64,000 nucleotides of DNA, taken from contig DATLTS010000066.1 of NCBI GenBank assembly GCA_035533475.1, forward strand, positions 1 through 64,000, read 5' to 3'. The position numbers and the translations under genes are program-made. Origin of the DNA: Mycobacteriales bacterium. Lineage in GTDB: Bacteria; Actinomycetota; Actinomycetes; DATLTS01. Under the pieces are notes generated by a model. That model was not told where the DNA came from and did no database searches. It was given only the letters and a program-made list of their open reading frames with translations. Below, in pieces: positions 18,897-27,623 of this stretch (its first letter is position 1; each line of letters starts with the position of its first letter).

Positions 18897-19775
18897 ATGG
18901 TCGGCCCGGTCTTCCGCGCGCCGCCGGGCTGGCCGCCGCCACCGCCGGGGTGGCTACCGCCCGAGGGCTGGCAGCCCGACCCCGCCTGGCCGCCGGCGCC
19001 GGCCGGGTGGCAGTTCTACCTGCCCGAAGCCGAGCACCCGCCGGCGGCGCCGGTCGGCGCGTCGGAGCGGATCGTCCTGCGCCGCGAGATCCTCGTCGTC
19101 CTCGCCTTCTTCCCGCTTCCCTACATCGTCAGCGCGGTGGCCGGCCTGGCCCAGGCGCTGTCCGGCCAGTCCCGCGCCCGATTCCCGGTCGTCGTCGCCG
19201 GGCACCCGGTCGCCTCCGCCGTGCTGCTTGCCCTCGACCTGCTCGCCGCCTTCGCCCCGGTGCTGCTGATCTGGTACCTGCTCGGCCGGAGCGGCGAATC
19301 GCTGCGCGCGATCGGTTGGGACCGCACCCGGCCGCGCTCGGACGCCGGCTGGTCGCTACTGCTCTGGCCGGGCACCTTCGTGGTCAATGCGGTGGTCGGG
19401 GTCTGGATTGTGCGGACGTTCCCGCACGCCGCATTCACGCTGCCCACCGGCCACCGGCTCGCCCTGGTCTACCTGCTGCCCGGTCTGCTGGCCGCGGCCA
19501 ACGCCGGCTTCGTCGAGGAGTTCGTCGTCACCGGATACCTGCTGCACCGGCTCGAGCAACTGGGGGTCTCCCGCCGGCGCGCCCTTGCGATATCGGTGGC
19601 CGTGCGGACGAGCTACCACGTGTACTACGGGATCAGCGCGCTCGTCATGGTCCCGCTCGGCCTGCTTTTCGGGGGATTCTGGCAGCGCAAGGGCCGGCTG
19701 ATCCCGATCGTGGCCGCGCACGCGCTCTACGACGCGCTGCTGCTCGGGGTCGCGATCGGGGTGACCGGACACTAA
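18897..19775 (+). CDS. CPBP/CAAX-type intramembrane metalloprotease
   Basis: A 292-residue protein. The N-terminal 45 residues hold Pro/Trp/Gly repeats (PPGWPPPPPGWLPPEGW type), a soluble extension typical of actinobacterial membrane proteins. About seven membrane helices follow. CPBP motifs are EEFVVTGYLLHRL (motif 1, near residue 205, with Gly where the family usually has Arg), RTSYHVYYG (motif 2 His) and AAHALYD (motif 3). The predicted role is intramembrane proteolysis or bacteriocin-type immunity; the substrate is unknown. The Arg-to-Gly change may affect activity. Confidence 0.82.
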   Translation: MVGPVFRAPPGWPPPPPGWLPPEGWQPDPAWPPAPAGWQFYLPEAEHPPAAPVGASERIVLRREILVVLAFFPLPYIVSAVAGLAQALSGQSRARFPVVVAGHPVASAVLLALDLLAAFAPVLLIWYLLGRSGESLRAIGWDRTRPRSDAGWSLLLWPGTFVVNAVVGVWIVRTFPHAAFTLPTGHRLALVYLLPGLLAAANAGFVEEFVVTGYLLHRLEQLGVSRRRALAISVAVRTSYHVYYGISALVMVPLGLLFGGFWQRKGRLIPIVAAHALYDALLLGVAIGVTGH

Positions 19776-19792
19776 GCCGCCGACGCGGGCGT

Positions 19793-19820
19793 TCAAGCAA
19801 CCCGGTCCGCCCGCCGATGG
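19793..19820 (+). promoter_or_regulatory. FliA/WhiG-type (sigma-28) promoter of the Roadblock operon
   Basis: TCAA (19793-19796), 16 bases, GCCGATGG (19813-19820). Known sigma-28 family promoters read TAAA, about 15-16 bases, GCCGATAA. The same layout recurs upstream of pilB, pilT, pilA and pilM. The initiating ATG of the Roadblock gene is 48 bases downstream. Confidence 0.7.
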
Positions 19821-19867
19821 CCATGGGGAAGCCAACGGCTCCGTGCTTGCCGAAAGAGGTGCGCCCC

Positions 19868-20419
19868 ATGTCCGACTCCGCCAGCCGCTCGGGCCGGCTC
19901 CAGATCGCCATCACCGAGCTGCTCCAGCAGGCTCCGGAGATCGAGGCCGCCGCCGTCGTGTCCTTCGACGGGTTGCCGATGGCCTCCGCCCTGCCGGCCA
20001 GCATGGACGAGGACCGGGTCGCCGCAATGAGCGCGGCCCTGCTCTCGCTCGGCGAGCGTGCGGCCGAAGGCCTGGGTCGCGGCGAGCTGTCGCAGGTCTA
20101 CATCGAGGGTGACAACGGCACCGTCTTCCTGGTATCCGCCGACAACGAGGCCGTCCTAGTCGCGGTCGCCAGCCGCGGGGCCAAGGTCGGGATGATGCTC
20201 TTCGAGGTGCGCCGCGCGGCTGTCGCGGTCGCCGACGCGCTGCGTGCCGCGGACCCGGTCACGGCTGTGGGGGGGCCGGCGGAGCCGGCCGTCGTTGAAG
20301 CCGAAGAGTCGTTCGGCACCGTGGAGCACCCGTCCTACGAGCCGGCCGCAAGCTGGCCGACGTATGCCACGAACGGCGCGGTCGCGGCCGTGCCCGCCGA
20401 TCCCACCAGCTGGTCCTAA
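19868..20419 (+). CDS. Roadblock/LC7-domain protein (MglB-like)
   Basis: A 183-residue protein. Residues 10-125 form a Roadblock/LC7 domain with IEAAAVVSFDGLPMASALP, a YIEGDNGTVFLVSADNEAVLVAVA strand pair and KVGMMLFEVRRAA. The C-terminal 55 residues are acidic and disordered. Such proteins regulate Ras-like GTPases: MglB in Myxococcus, CvnB in streptomycete conservons. It is followed by a DUF4388 protein and a GTPase, matching that logic. The ATG was chosen with a GAAAGAGG site upstream. A sigma-28-like promoter precedes it. Confidence 0.88.
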   Translation: MSDSASRSGRLQIAITELLQQAPEIEAAAVVSFDGLPMASALPASMDEDRVAAMSAALLSLGERAAEGLGRGELSQVYIEGDNGTVFLVSADNEAVLVAVASRGAKVGMMLFEVRRAAVAVADALRAADPVTAVGGPAEPAVVEAEESFGTVEHPSYEPAASWPTYATNGAVAAVPADPTSWS

Positions 20420-20455
20420 GTCCGCCCACCGATCAACGACCCGACGGGGCACACC

Positions 20456-21622
20456 GTGAGACTGGAAGGCTCGCTCGACGCCTTCAGCCTGCCGGACATC
20501 TTTGTTTTGCTGTCCATGACGAAGAAGTCCGGCGCGCTGCACCTGACTCGGCCCGGCGTGGCCGGCGTCGTGCACTTCACCGCGGGTTCGATCACGGGTG
20601 GCTGCTCCGACCTTTCCCGCCAGGCCCTCGGCCGCCGGCTCGCCGCCGGTGGTCTGATCGACGACGCCACGTTGAGCGAGGCGGTCGATCGGGTCGAGGC
20701 AGACCCGTCGCTGGGGCTCGCCCGGGTCGTTCAGCAGCTGTCAGTGCTCGACGACTCCGTGTTGCACGAGGCGATCGGCGAGCAGATCACCGACACGGTT
20801 TTCGACATGCTCCGTTGGCCTGACGGCGATTTCGCATTCGTCGTCGACGAAGCCAACCCGGACGACGTGGGAGTCACCCGCGGGGTGGACGAGGTGGTCG
20901 CCGACGCGCGCGGCCGGCTCGAATCATGGGCCCGGGTCTCGGCCACGATCCCCTCGCCGGCCGCCGTCGTTTCACTCGCGCTCGGCGTCCAGGTGGATGC
21001 CAGTGTGAGCCGTGACGAGTGGGCGGTCCTCGCCCTGGTGGACGGTCGCCGCAGCGTCGCCGAAGTCTGCCGGCTGGGTGGGCGCGGGGAGTACGCCGTT
21101 GTGTCGACGTTGGCCGAGCTGGTCGAACGCGGGCTCGTGCGCACCGACGACGACGAGGGGGTCGCGGCGATCGCCCGTCGCCAGTCCCTGCTCAGCCGCC
21201 TGGAGAGTGTGGATCCGCCGTCGGCGGCCTCGGAATCTGCGGAGCCTGCGGTCGAGCCGCCGGTCTCGCAGGCGTCCCGGCTCCCGGCCGATCCCGAGCC
21301 GGTGCCCGAGTCGATGGTCGAATCGATGGTCGAATCGATCGTCGAGGACGTCACCCACTTCGAATCCGACGGTCGGTCGGAGGTCACCCCGACCCGGCCG
21401 GAGCCGTTCCTTCCGCGCCGGCGCCCGGAGCACGCGGAGGACGTCCCGGTGCAGATCGGCCGTCGGGTCAGCGCGCCTGTTTCCCCAAGTGCCGGCAGCC
21501 CGGTTGCCGCTGCCGCGGGGAACGCCGCTGTCGCGACCGCGCCCGCAGCGGTCATCGAACGCGATCCGGGTGTCAACAAGAGTCTGCTGCTCCGGCTCAT
21601 CGCCGGGGTCCGGGGGTTGTGA
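20456..21622 (+). CDS. DUF4388 (PATAN-like) protein
   Basis: A 388-residue protein. The N-terminal 110 residues match DUF4388 (LEGSLDAFSLPDIFVLLSMTKKSGALHLTR), a domain often found in gliding, twitching and GTPase-regulatory systems. Residues 165-245 look like a winged-helix or FrzS-type module (DEWAVLALVDGRRSVAEVCRL). The C-terminal 130 residues are disordered, Pro/Glu-rich, and hold a short SMVESMVESIVE repeat. The GTG start is 36 bases after the Roadblock gene. It probably links Roadblock and GTPase to a localisation target. Confidence 0.82.
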   Translation: MRLEGSLDAFSLPDIFVLLSMTKKSGALHLTRPGVAGVVHFTAGSITGGCSDLSRQALGRRLAAGGLIDDATLSEAVDRVEADPSLGLARVVQQLSVLDDSVLHEAIGEQITDTVFDMLRWPDGDFAFVVDEANPDDVGVTRGVDEVVADARGRLESWARVSATIPSPAAVVSLALGVQVDASVSRDEWAVLALVDGRRSVAEVCRLGGRGEYAVVSTLAELVERGLVRTDDDEGVAAIARRQSLLSRLESVDPPSAASESAEPAVEPPVSQASRLPADPEPVPESMVESMVESIVEDVTHFESDGRSEVTPTRPEPFLPRRRPEHAEDVPVQIGRRVSAPVSPSAGSPVAAAAGNAAVATAPAAVIERDPGVNKSLLLRLIAGVRGL

Positions 21623-21623
21623 G

Positions 21624-22202
21624 TTGACGACACGTGCGCGCCGCCGCGGAACCGGCACTGCGGTCAAGATCGTCGTGACCGGGCCGTTCTCTGCCGGGAA
21701 GACCACGCTGATCCGCACGATCAGCGAGATCACCGTCCTCTCGACGGAGAAAGACATCACCGACGGGACCCGCTCGCGCAAGAGCGAGACGACCGTCGCG
21801 ATGGACTTCGGTCGGATCACCATCGACCGTGACCTCGTCCTCTACCTGTTCGGTACGCCCGGGCAGGACCGGTTCGACTTCATGTGGGAGATCCTCGGCG
21901 AAGGGATGCTCGGCTACATAGTTCTCGTCGACGCTTCCCGGCCGGACTCGCTCGAGGAGGCGGTCGGGATCCTGTCGGCGTTCCGCCGGATGGCGCGGGT
22001 GCCCTTCGTCGTCGCACTGAACCGGGCGGAGGGCCTCGACGAGGACGACGAGGCGCGGGTCCGCGCCGCGCTGTCACTAGCACCAGATGTGCCGGTCGTG
22101 CCCTGCGATGCCCTCGATCGCGAGTCGGTCAAGGCCGTGCTGCTCGCGCTCCTCTACGCGGTCGTCGACTCGCTGGAGTCCCCGGCGGCCGTACAGGCCT
22201 GA
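21624..22202 (+). CDS. Ras-like small GTPase (MglA/CvnD-type)
   Basis: A 192-residue GTPase: P-loop GPFSAGKTT (about residues 20-28), switch I Thr region SETTVAMDFG, switch II FGTPGQDRFDFMW, and NRAE in place of NKxD near 130. The layout fits the MglA/conservon D group rather than translation GTPases. The TTG start lies immediately after the DUF4388 stop. With Roadblock and DUF4388 it forms a complete GTPase switch without the histidine kinase and DUF742 partners of streptomycete conservons. Confidence 0.85.
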   Translation: MTTRARRRGTGTAVKIVVTGPFSAGKTTLIRTISEITVLSTEKDITDGTRSRKSETTVAMDFGRITIDRDLVLYLFGTPGQDRFDFMWEILGEGMLGYIVLVDASRPDSLEEAVGILSAFRRMARVPFVVALNRAEGLDEDDEARVRAALSLAPDVPVVPCDALDRESVKAVLLALLYAVVDSLESPAAVQA

Positions 22203-22204
22203 CC

Positions 22205-22465
22205 GTGCGCTGGCCCTGGAGCAGATCCCGCCGCGCTGCCCGAGCCCGTGGCGGTCGCCACCGTGCGCTCCCGCCGGGCGCCGTCGTCGCCGGCTGGTCC
22301 AGCCTGGATGGCTCCGTTTCGCCGCCGGGCCGCTTGGTCGCCGGCGTCAGCGGGGACGTCCGGCTGGTCTTCACCGACGGCAGCGAGTTGGTCCTCGACG
22401 GCGGGTCGTCCCCGGCGCAGGCGTTTCGGGAAGTCGCCCGGGCCATGACGGAGCGCCCACGTTGA
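22205..22465 (+). CDS. Small hypothetical protein between GTPase and sugar transferase
   Basis: An 86-residue product from GTG 22205, two bases after the GTPase stop, ending over the next TTG start. It has a very basic N-terminus (about 30 residues) and a compact acidic C-terminal half (DVRLVFTDGSELVLDGG). No domain is recognised. Its tight spacing in the operon supports it as real. Confidence 0.6.
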   Translation: MRWPWSRSRRAARARGGRHRALPPGAVVAGWSSLDGSVSPPGRLVAGVSGDVRLVFTDGSELVLDGGSSPAQAFREVARAMTERPR

Positions 22466-23922
22466 CCCAGCTCACCTCACTGCACGCCCCGCGGCAGGCC
22501 GGCGAGCGGATCTCGTCGGGGCCGCCGTGGTTGCGCCGGTTCCGCCGCAAGCTGGTCATCCTGGACGCCTTCGCCGGGGTCGCCGGGTCGGTCGCCGTCG
22601 TGCTCGTCCGCTACGACGGCAGGGGCGTGGACGTCGCCGGGACGGATGCCCGGTTGCTCGCGGTCCTCCTCGGCGCGGCCTGGGTCGGTGTCCTGGCCGG
22701 CAGTGGCGGCTACGAGCGGCGGGTCCTCGGGGTGGGCAGCGAGGAGTTCCGCCGGGTCGTCGGCAGCGCGGTCCGGTTGCTCTGCGGGCTGGTGCTGCTC
22801 GGCTTCGTGGACAAGGCCGACCTGTCGCGCAGCGTCATCGTGGCGACCGTCGTGACCGTCTGCGGACTGTCCCTGGGACTGCGCTGGCTGGCCCGCAAGG
22901 AGCTGCACCGAGCCCGGCGCCGGGGTCGGTGCCTGCACCGGACCCTGCTCGTCGGATCGGCGTCGGACGTGGCCGCGATGGTGGTGCGGCTCCGCCGGGT
23001 GCCCTACGCCGGGTACTCGGTGGTCGCCGCCTGCCTGCCCGGTGCTCCCGGCGGTCTCACCGACATCGATGCCGTGCCCGTCATCGGGGTAGATCTGGGG
23101 ATCGCGGAGGCCGCCGAGGCCGCCGGAGCGGACACGATCGCCGTGCTCGGGGACGGGGGCCTCGGCGACGGTGGGCTGCGGCGGCTGGGGTGGAGCCTGG
23201 AGAGCAGCCGGGTCGACCTGCTGGTGGCCCCCGGGCTCCTGGACGTGGCCGGCCCTCGGCTCGGCATCCGCTCGGTCGAAGCGGTGCCGCTGCTCGAGAT
23301 CGAGCGTCCCACCTTCGGCGGACCCCGCCGGATCGCCAAGGGGGCCTTCGACCGGATCGGTGCCGTGCTGGGCCTGCTCGTGCTAGCCCTCCCGCTTGCT
23401 GCCCTGGCGGCCGCCGTCCGGTTGAGCAGCCCGGGACCGGCGTTCTTCCGCCAGGTCCGGGTCGGCCAGGACGGACGCACATTCCGGATCTGGAAGCTGC
23501 GCACGATGATCGTCGACGCCGAGCGCTCTCATGCCGCCGCACACCTCGGGAACGACGCCGACGGGTTGCTTTTCAAGCTGCGCCGCGACCCGCGAGTGAC
23601 GCCGCTCGGGGCCTGGCTGCGGCGCTGGTCCCTCGACGAGCTCCCGCAGCTGCTCAACGTCGCCAGCGGGGAGATGTCCCTGGTCGGACCGCGGCCCCCG
23701 CTGCCGAGCGAGGTCGCAGCCTACGGCGACGACGTGCGCCGTCGACTGCTCGTCAAGCCGGGCCTGACCGGGCTGTGGCAGGTCAACGGTCGATCCGACC
23801 TGCCGTGGGAGGAATGCGTGCGGCTCGACCTGTTCTACGTGGAGAACTGGTCGTTCCCGATGGATTTGGTGATCATCCTACGGACATTGGCCGCCGCCGT
23901 CCGTGGGAGCGGTGCCTACTGA
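22462..23922 (+). CDS. Polyprenyl-phosphate phosphoglycosyltransferase (WbaP/PglC superfamily)
   Basis: A 486-residue protein. The N-terminal part has four membrane helices and a Rossmann-like CoA-binding domain; the C-terminal 200 residues are the bacterial sugar-transferase domain. Signatures are FRIWKLRTM, DELPQLLNV, MSLVGPRPPLPSEV and KPGLTGLWQVNGRSDLPWEE. It moves sugar-1-phosphate onto undecaprenyl phosphate, the first step of a lipid-linked glycan. The TTG start overlaps the previous stop by four bases (TTGA). High GC and neighbour-like codon use distinguish it from the lower-GC genes that follow. The gap 23923-24113 shows no gene. Confidence 0.92.
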   Translation: MTQLTSLHAPRQAGERISSGPPWLRRFRRKLVILDAFAGVAGSVAVVLVRYDGRGVDVAGTDARLLAVLLGAAWVGVLAGSGGYERRVLGVGSEEFRRVVGSAVRLLCGLVLLGFVDKADLSRSVIVATVVTVCGLSLGLRWLARKELHRARRRGRCLHRTLLVGSASDVAAMVVRLRRVPYAGYSVVAACLPGAPGGLTDIDAVPVIGVDLGIAEAAEAAGADTIAVLGDGGLGDGGLRRLGWSLESSRVDLLVAPGLLDVAGPRLGIRSVEAVPLLEIERPTFGGPRRIAKGAFDRIGAVLGLLVLALPLAALAAAVRLSSPGPAFFRQVRVGQDGRTFRIWKLRTMIVDAERSHAAAHLGNDADGLLFKLRRDPRVTPLGAWLRRWSLDELPQLLNVASGEMSLVGPRPPLPSEVAAYGDDVRRRLLVKPGLTGLWQVNGRSDLPWEECVRLDLFYVENWSFPMDLVIILRTLAAAVRGSGAY

Positions 23923-24113
23923 GGTGTGCTGCCGTGGGTGAGGCGGATCGAATCGGGGTGTAGTGGATCGGGCGGGCGATGCTTCGGACTCGGGCCCGGA
24001 AACCGTGACACCGGATCTCGGTGGGTCGAGCCGGCGTCGCTACCCAGATGACTTAACATGCGGCCGAGGCCAGGAAGGCTCCACTCGGCGCTCCTGAAGA
24101 AAAACGAGGCGTC

Positions 24114-25142
24114 TTGCTAGTTCAGGCAACGCTGGTCCTCTACCACTCAGACGACCGTCTTCTCCGGGAGACGATCGATGGTCTACAACGGCAACCCGAG
24201 CTGCGCCGGCTCCGGATCTTGCTCAACGTCGATTCGTCGCCCGCCGAGGGTGTGACTCCGACTGCCGCGAAAGGTCCGCGGCCCGCTGTCGAGAGTCTGC
24301 CGCGCGCTCTTGCGGAGAGTCGTATCCCGATCACGGTGTATCGGCCCGGCACGAATCTCGGCTTCGCGGGGGGCCACAACCTTTTGCTGGCCGAGGCCTT
24401 TACGGACGGCGCAACGCACGCCCTTGTTATCAACCCCGATCTCCGTCTGTATGACGGCGCACTTGCGGCGTTGTGTGCAGCCGATCGGCAACTGTCGCGG
24501 CCGTCGCTGCTTTCCGGAGCACTTCTGTTGCAGGCCAGAGACGCTGTGGGCAAGGTGCCGTCGCTTGTGGACAGTCGCGGAATCGTGTGGACGCGCTCTG
24601 CCCGGCACCTCGATGAGTCCCATGGCCGACCGATCGATGAGATCAACTTCACCGGGCGGCTTCGAGAGGTTGCGGGCGTCACAGGGGCTCTGATGCTCGT
24701 GCCGGCGGAAATTCACGCATCGCTCGTCGCAACCACGGGAGAATTCTTCGACGGTGACTTTTTTGCCTATCGAGAGGACGCGGAGCTAGGCTTGCGCGCC
24801 GGCATCCTGGGGATTGCATCCTACGTCGTGGATCGGCCGGTGGGCGTTCACTACCGGGGGAGTCCAGGAACGTCTCGCACCCGGGCGGGCGTCAACGCGT
24901 TCAGCGTTCGCAACCGTTTCCTCCTGGCAGCAAAATACGGGCACCGCCGCCCGGGACGCCGTCTTCGGACCCTCGGCCGGGACGCTGTCGTCATACTCGG
25001 GGTGCTCGCTGTGGAGCGGGGCTCCCTGGCCGGGCTGCTCGATGCCGGCCGGCTCAGGCGGAAGATGCGGGAGAAGCGGCGCCGCATCGAAGCGGCTTTG
25101 CGCGCGCCTCCGAGTGCGATCGTGTCCCAGACCACGAAATAA
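24114..25142 (+). CDS. GT2-family glycosyltransferase
   Basis: A 342-residue inverting glycosyltransferase of the rhamnosyltransferase-like GT2 group. It has NLGFAGGHN near residue 79, INPDLRLYDG near 106 (the DxD-like metal site reads NPD), and a DGDFFAYREDAELGLR acceptor-site motif near 209. The TTG start with an upstream GAGG is the best available. Codon use is clearly less GC-biased than in the flanking genes, suggesting acquisition by transfer. Confidence 0.88.
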   Translation: MLVQATLVLYHSDDRLLRETIDGLQRQPELRRLRILLNVDSSPAEGVTPTAAKGPRPAVESLPRALAESRIPITVYRPGTNLGFAGGHNLLLAEAFTDGATHALVINPDLRLYDGALAALCAADRQLSRPSLLSGALLLQARDAVGKVPSLVDSRGIVWTRSARHLDESHGRPIDEINFTGRLREVAGVTGALMLVPAEIHASLVATTGEFFDGDFFAYREDAELGLRAGILGIASYVVDRPVGVHYRGSPGTSRTRAGVNAFSVRNRFLLAAKYGHRRPGRRLRTLGRDAVVILGVLAVERGSLAGLLDAGRLRRKMREKRRRIEAALRAPPSAIVSQTTK

Positions 25143-25246
25143 CGAATGAGCTGGAACGATGGGATCCGCGGACACAGCCGGATGGTCGCCTCGGAGCTGG
25201 GACCCGCACCGAGCTGTTTGTTGGCGCGTGCGAGAGGAGGGCGGCG

Positions 25247-26167
25247 GTGACCGTTTCGCATAACGCCGAGCGCGCCGGTTACTGCCTTAGACGCGTCTGC
25301 GTCATCATACCGACATTCCGGCCTACCCTCACGCTGGTGGAACGGGTGGCAGCCCTGTCCACACGCTACGAGGTGGTTGTTCTCGACGATGACCCGGGCG
25401 GAGCCGGCGCATCCGAGGTGCTCGCGCGGATCGGCTGCCTCCGGGCGGTCACGCTACTGAGAAACCACACCAACCTTGGGATCGCAGCGACTCTCAATCG
25501 CGGAGTGAGGCACGGCCTGCAAACTGGCTGCGAGGGTGTCGTGACGCTCGACCAAGACACTGATATAGGGCCGGTGTTCGTGGAACAACTACTCGCGCAT
25601 GCCGGGTCGCCGGACCTAGGTGTCATCGGGCCGGGGAACATCGATGGCGTGGCGTACGGATCGGAGGTAAGGGCAGGTCTTCAGGAACCATACGAAATTC
25701 TTCAATCCGGTATGTACATACCTGCGGGCACCTTCGCCCGGGTAGGTTTGTTCGACGAAGGACTATTCATCGACTCGGTGGATACCGACTTTTGCCTGCG
25801 TGTTAGGGACGCAGGACTAAAGGTGTATGCCGTGGTGGGCCTGGACATGCAACACCAGCTTGGTGGTTCACGAAAGCGAAGCTTTCGTCGCGGACGGTAC
25901 CGCCCGGTGGCCACGGATCACCCGCCGTTTCGTTGGTACTACATCATCCGAAATCGTTTGGTGGTTCTGCGGCGATACGGTGCGCGCTATCCGAGATGGG
26001 CCCTGGTGAGCTTTCGGCGGCTGGTCGTGGCGGTGGCGCTGGCTCTAACCGTGGAGCAGGGTCGGATGCGCAAATTGCTCGCGATGGCCTGGGGGGCGTA
26101 CCACGCTCTTGTCGGCAGGGCCGGGCCCGCGCCGCAAAGGATCAGCCGTGACGTGCGAACCTGCTGA
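25247..26167 (+). CDS. GT2-family glycosyltransferase (rhamnosyltransferase-like)
   Basis: A 306-residue GT2 enzyme: CVIIPTFRP at the N-terminus, NLGIAATLNRGV near residue 84, LDQDTDIG near 103 (DxD motif), and FIDSVDTDFCLRVRDAG near 175, followed by YYIIRNRLVVLRRYG, a signature of RfbF-like rhamnosyltransferases. The GTG start has a GAGAGGAGGG ribosome site. GC is lower than the window average. It overlaps the flippase gene by 20 bases. Confidence 0.88.
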   Translation: MTVSHNAERAGYCLRRVCVIIPTFRPTLTLVERVAALSTRYEVVVLDDDPGGAGASEVLARIGCLRAVTLLRNHTNLGIAATLNRGVRHGLQTGCEGVVTLDQDTDIGPVFVEQLLAHAGSPDLGVIGPGNIDGVAYGSEVRAGLQEPYEILQSGMYIPAGTFARVGLFDEGLFIDSVDTDFCLRVRDAGLKVYAVVGLDMQHQLGGSRKRSFRRGRYRPVATDHPPFRWYYIIRNRLVVLRRYGARYPRWALVSFRRLVVAVALALTVEQGRMRKLLAMAWGAYHALVGRAGPAPQRISRDVRTC

Positions 26168-27623
26168 GCAGCTTCGAGGCCCGGGGAGGGACTCGGAGAG
26201 GCACCCGCCGAACGCCGGCGATGTCGCGGTGAACACAACGATACTGACTAGCGCCCGACTCACCTCAGTGCTGGTCGCCGGCGCATGCGTGGTACTCCTG
26301 ACGCATCACGTCGGGGCCAGCGAGTTTGGGGTCTATGTGATCGGGATCACCGCCGTTTCGATCGCGAGTTCGCTGGTGGATGGCGGGCTTCTTGCTGCGT
26401 CGATTCGAATCTCTTCGCGTGAGGAGGTGCCATTGGGCGAGCTGACCCGGGCGCTGTTTGCAGCGCGACTAGGACTCGCGTTGGCGCTCGGCTTGCCGAT
26501 GTGCGGGATCCTCTTCGTCGCGCTCCCCAGTTTCGTTGGGGCCCAGTGGTTCGTCGTCGGGTGTGGTGCACAGGTTGTCGCCGCGGCAGCCGTCGGAGCC
26601 GGTCAGCTCCCGGCGCAGCTCGGCGCCGGATTACGGCGCTGGGCCATGGCGGATCTCATCGGACGGACCATGGGCTCGTCCGGCCTGATCCTGCTGGCGC
26701 TTTTCGCGCCCGGCCGCGCGGTTGCCTACAGCACGCTTCTGATGGCGACTGGAACGGCCATCAGCTGGCTCACGCTGTGGATTCTGCCGCGAACGTATGT
26801 CGACGGGAAATGGTTCCGGTCGCCGCCTTCCCGGGCGCTCATCATACGGCTGTTCCGCGACTCGACGTCTCTCGGCGTCGCGCTCGTCATTAATACGCTC
26901 TACTTTCGGCTGGACACACTGCTGGTGGCCGCCCTGCTCAACTCACGCAGCGTCGGTCTCTACGGCATTTCTTACCGGCTACTCGAGATCATGCTCCTCG
27001 TGGGCACCTTCTATCAAACTTCGATGCTGCCTGCGGCGACCGCGCCTCGCAGCCCAGCAGAATTTCAGGCGATCCTGACGGCGGGATGGACATTGCTGTT
27101 CAGGTTTGGCCTGCCCTTGGTGGTCTTGTGCGACGTCTTGAGCGGCCCGATAGTTCGCGTTGCCGGTGGAGAAACCTACGCACCGGCGGCGTTGTCATTC
27201 GCGCTGCTCATGCCAGCAGGGCTCGTGACCTGGATCAATTCGGTGTCCGGTGCGGGATTGATCTCGGCCCGACTCGAGACCGTGGCACTGCCGATAAACA
27301 TCAGTGTGCTGGTGTTGAATCTTCTTGGAAACCTGGTGCTCATCCCGACTATCGGCATCGCAGGCGCAGCACTAATGACCCTGGTCGCGGAACTGATCGC
27401 CGCGGTCTTGGCCCTGAGTCTGCTCCGACGGCGCGTTGCCGTGCGGTTCGTAATCCTAGGTTGGCGGCGGGGTATCTATGCCTCCATCGCGTGGGGGATC
27501 TACGCCGCTATCTTGATTGCGCTCCCCATGCCTCCGGAGGTTCGCTTGGCGGCCGGCGTCGCCCCGTTCGGCATCTACGCACTAGTGCTCGGTTGGACCG
27601 GAAGGCGGCGGACAGTTGCCTGA
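26148..27623 (+). CDS. Wzx-type oligosaccharide flippase
   Basis: A polytopic protein with about twelve to fourteen membrane helices over 490 residues, of the polysaccharide biosynthesis (MATE-like) export family. It probably flips the lipid-linked oligosaccharide across the membrane. I chose GTG 26148 because GGA lies seven bases upstream; GTG 26229 is an alternative nearer the first helix. Lower-GC composition matches its neighbours. It overlaps the methyltransferase by eight bases. Confidence 0.85.
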   Translation: MTCEPAEQLRGPGRDSERHPPNAGDVAVNTTILTSARLTSVLVAGACVVLLTHHVGASEFGVYVIGITAVSIASSLVDGGLLAASIRISSREEVPLGELTRALFAARLGLALALGLPMCGILFVALPSFVGAQWFVVGCGAQVVAAAAVGAGQLPAQLGAGLRRWAMADLIGRTMGSSGLILLALFAPGRAVAYSTLLMATGTAISWLTLWILPRTYVDGKWFRSPPSRALIIRLFRDSTSLGVALVINTLYFRLDTLLVAALLNSRSVGLYGISYRLLEIMLLVGTFYQTSMLPAATAPRSPAEFQAILTAGWTLLFRFGLPLVVLCDVLSGPIVRVAGGETYAPAALSFALLMPAGLVTWINSVSGAGLISARLETVALPINISVLVLNLLGNLVLIPTIGIAGAALMTLVAELIAAVLALSLLRRRVAVRFVILGWRRGIYASIAWGIYAAILIALPMPPEVRLAAGVAPFGIYALVLGWTGRRRTVA

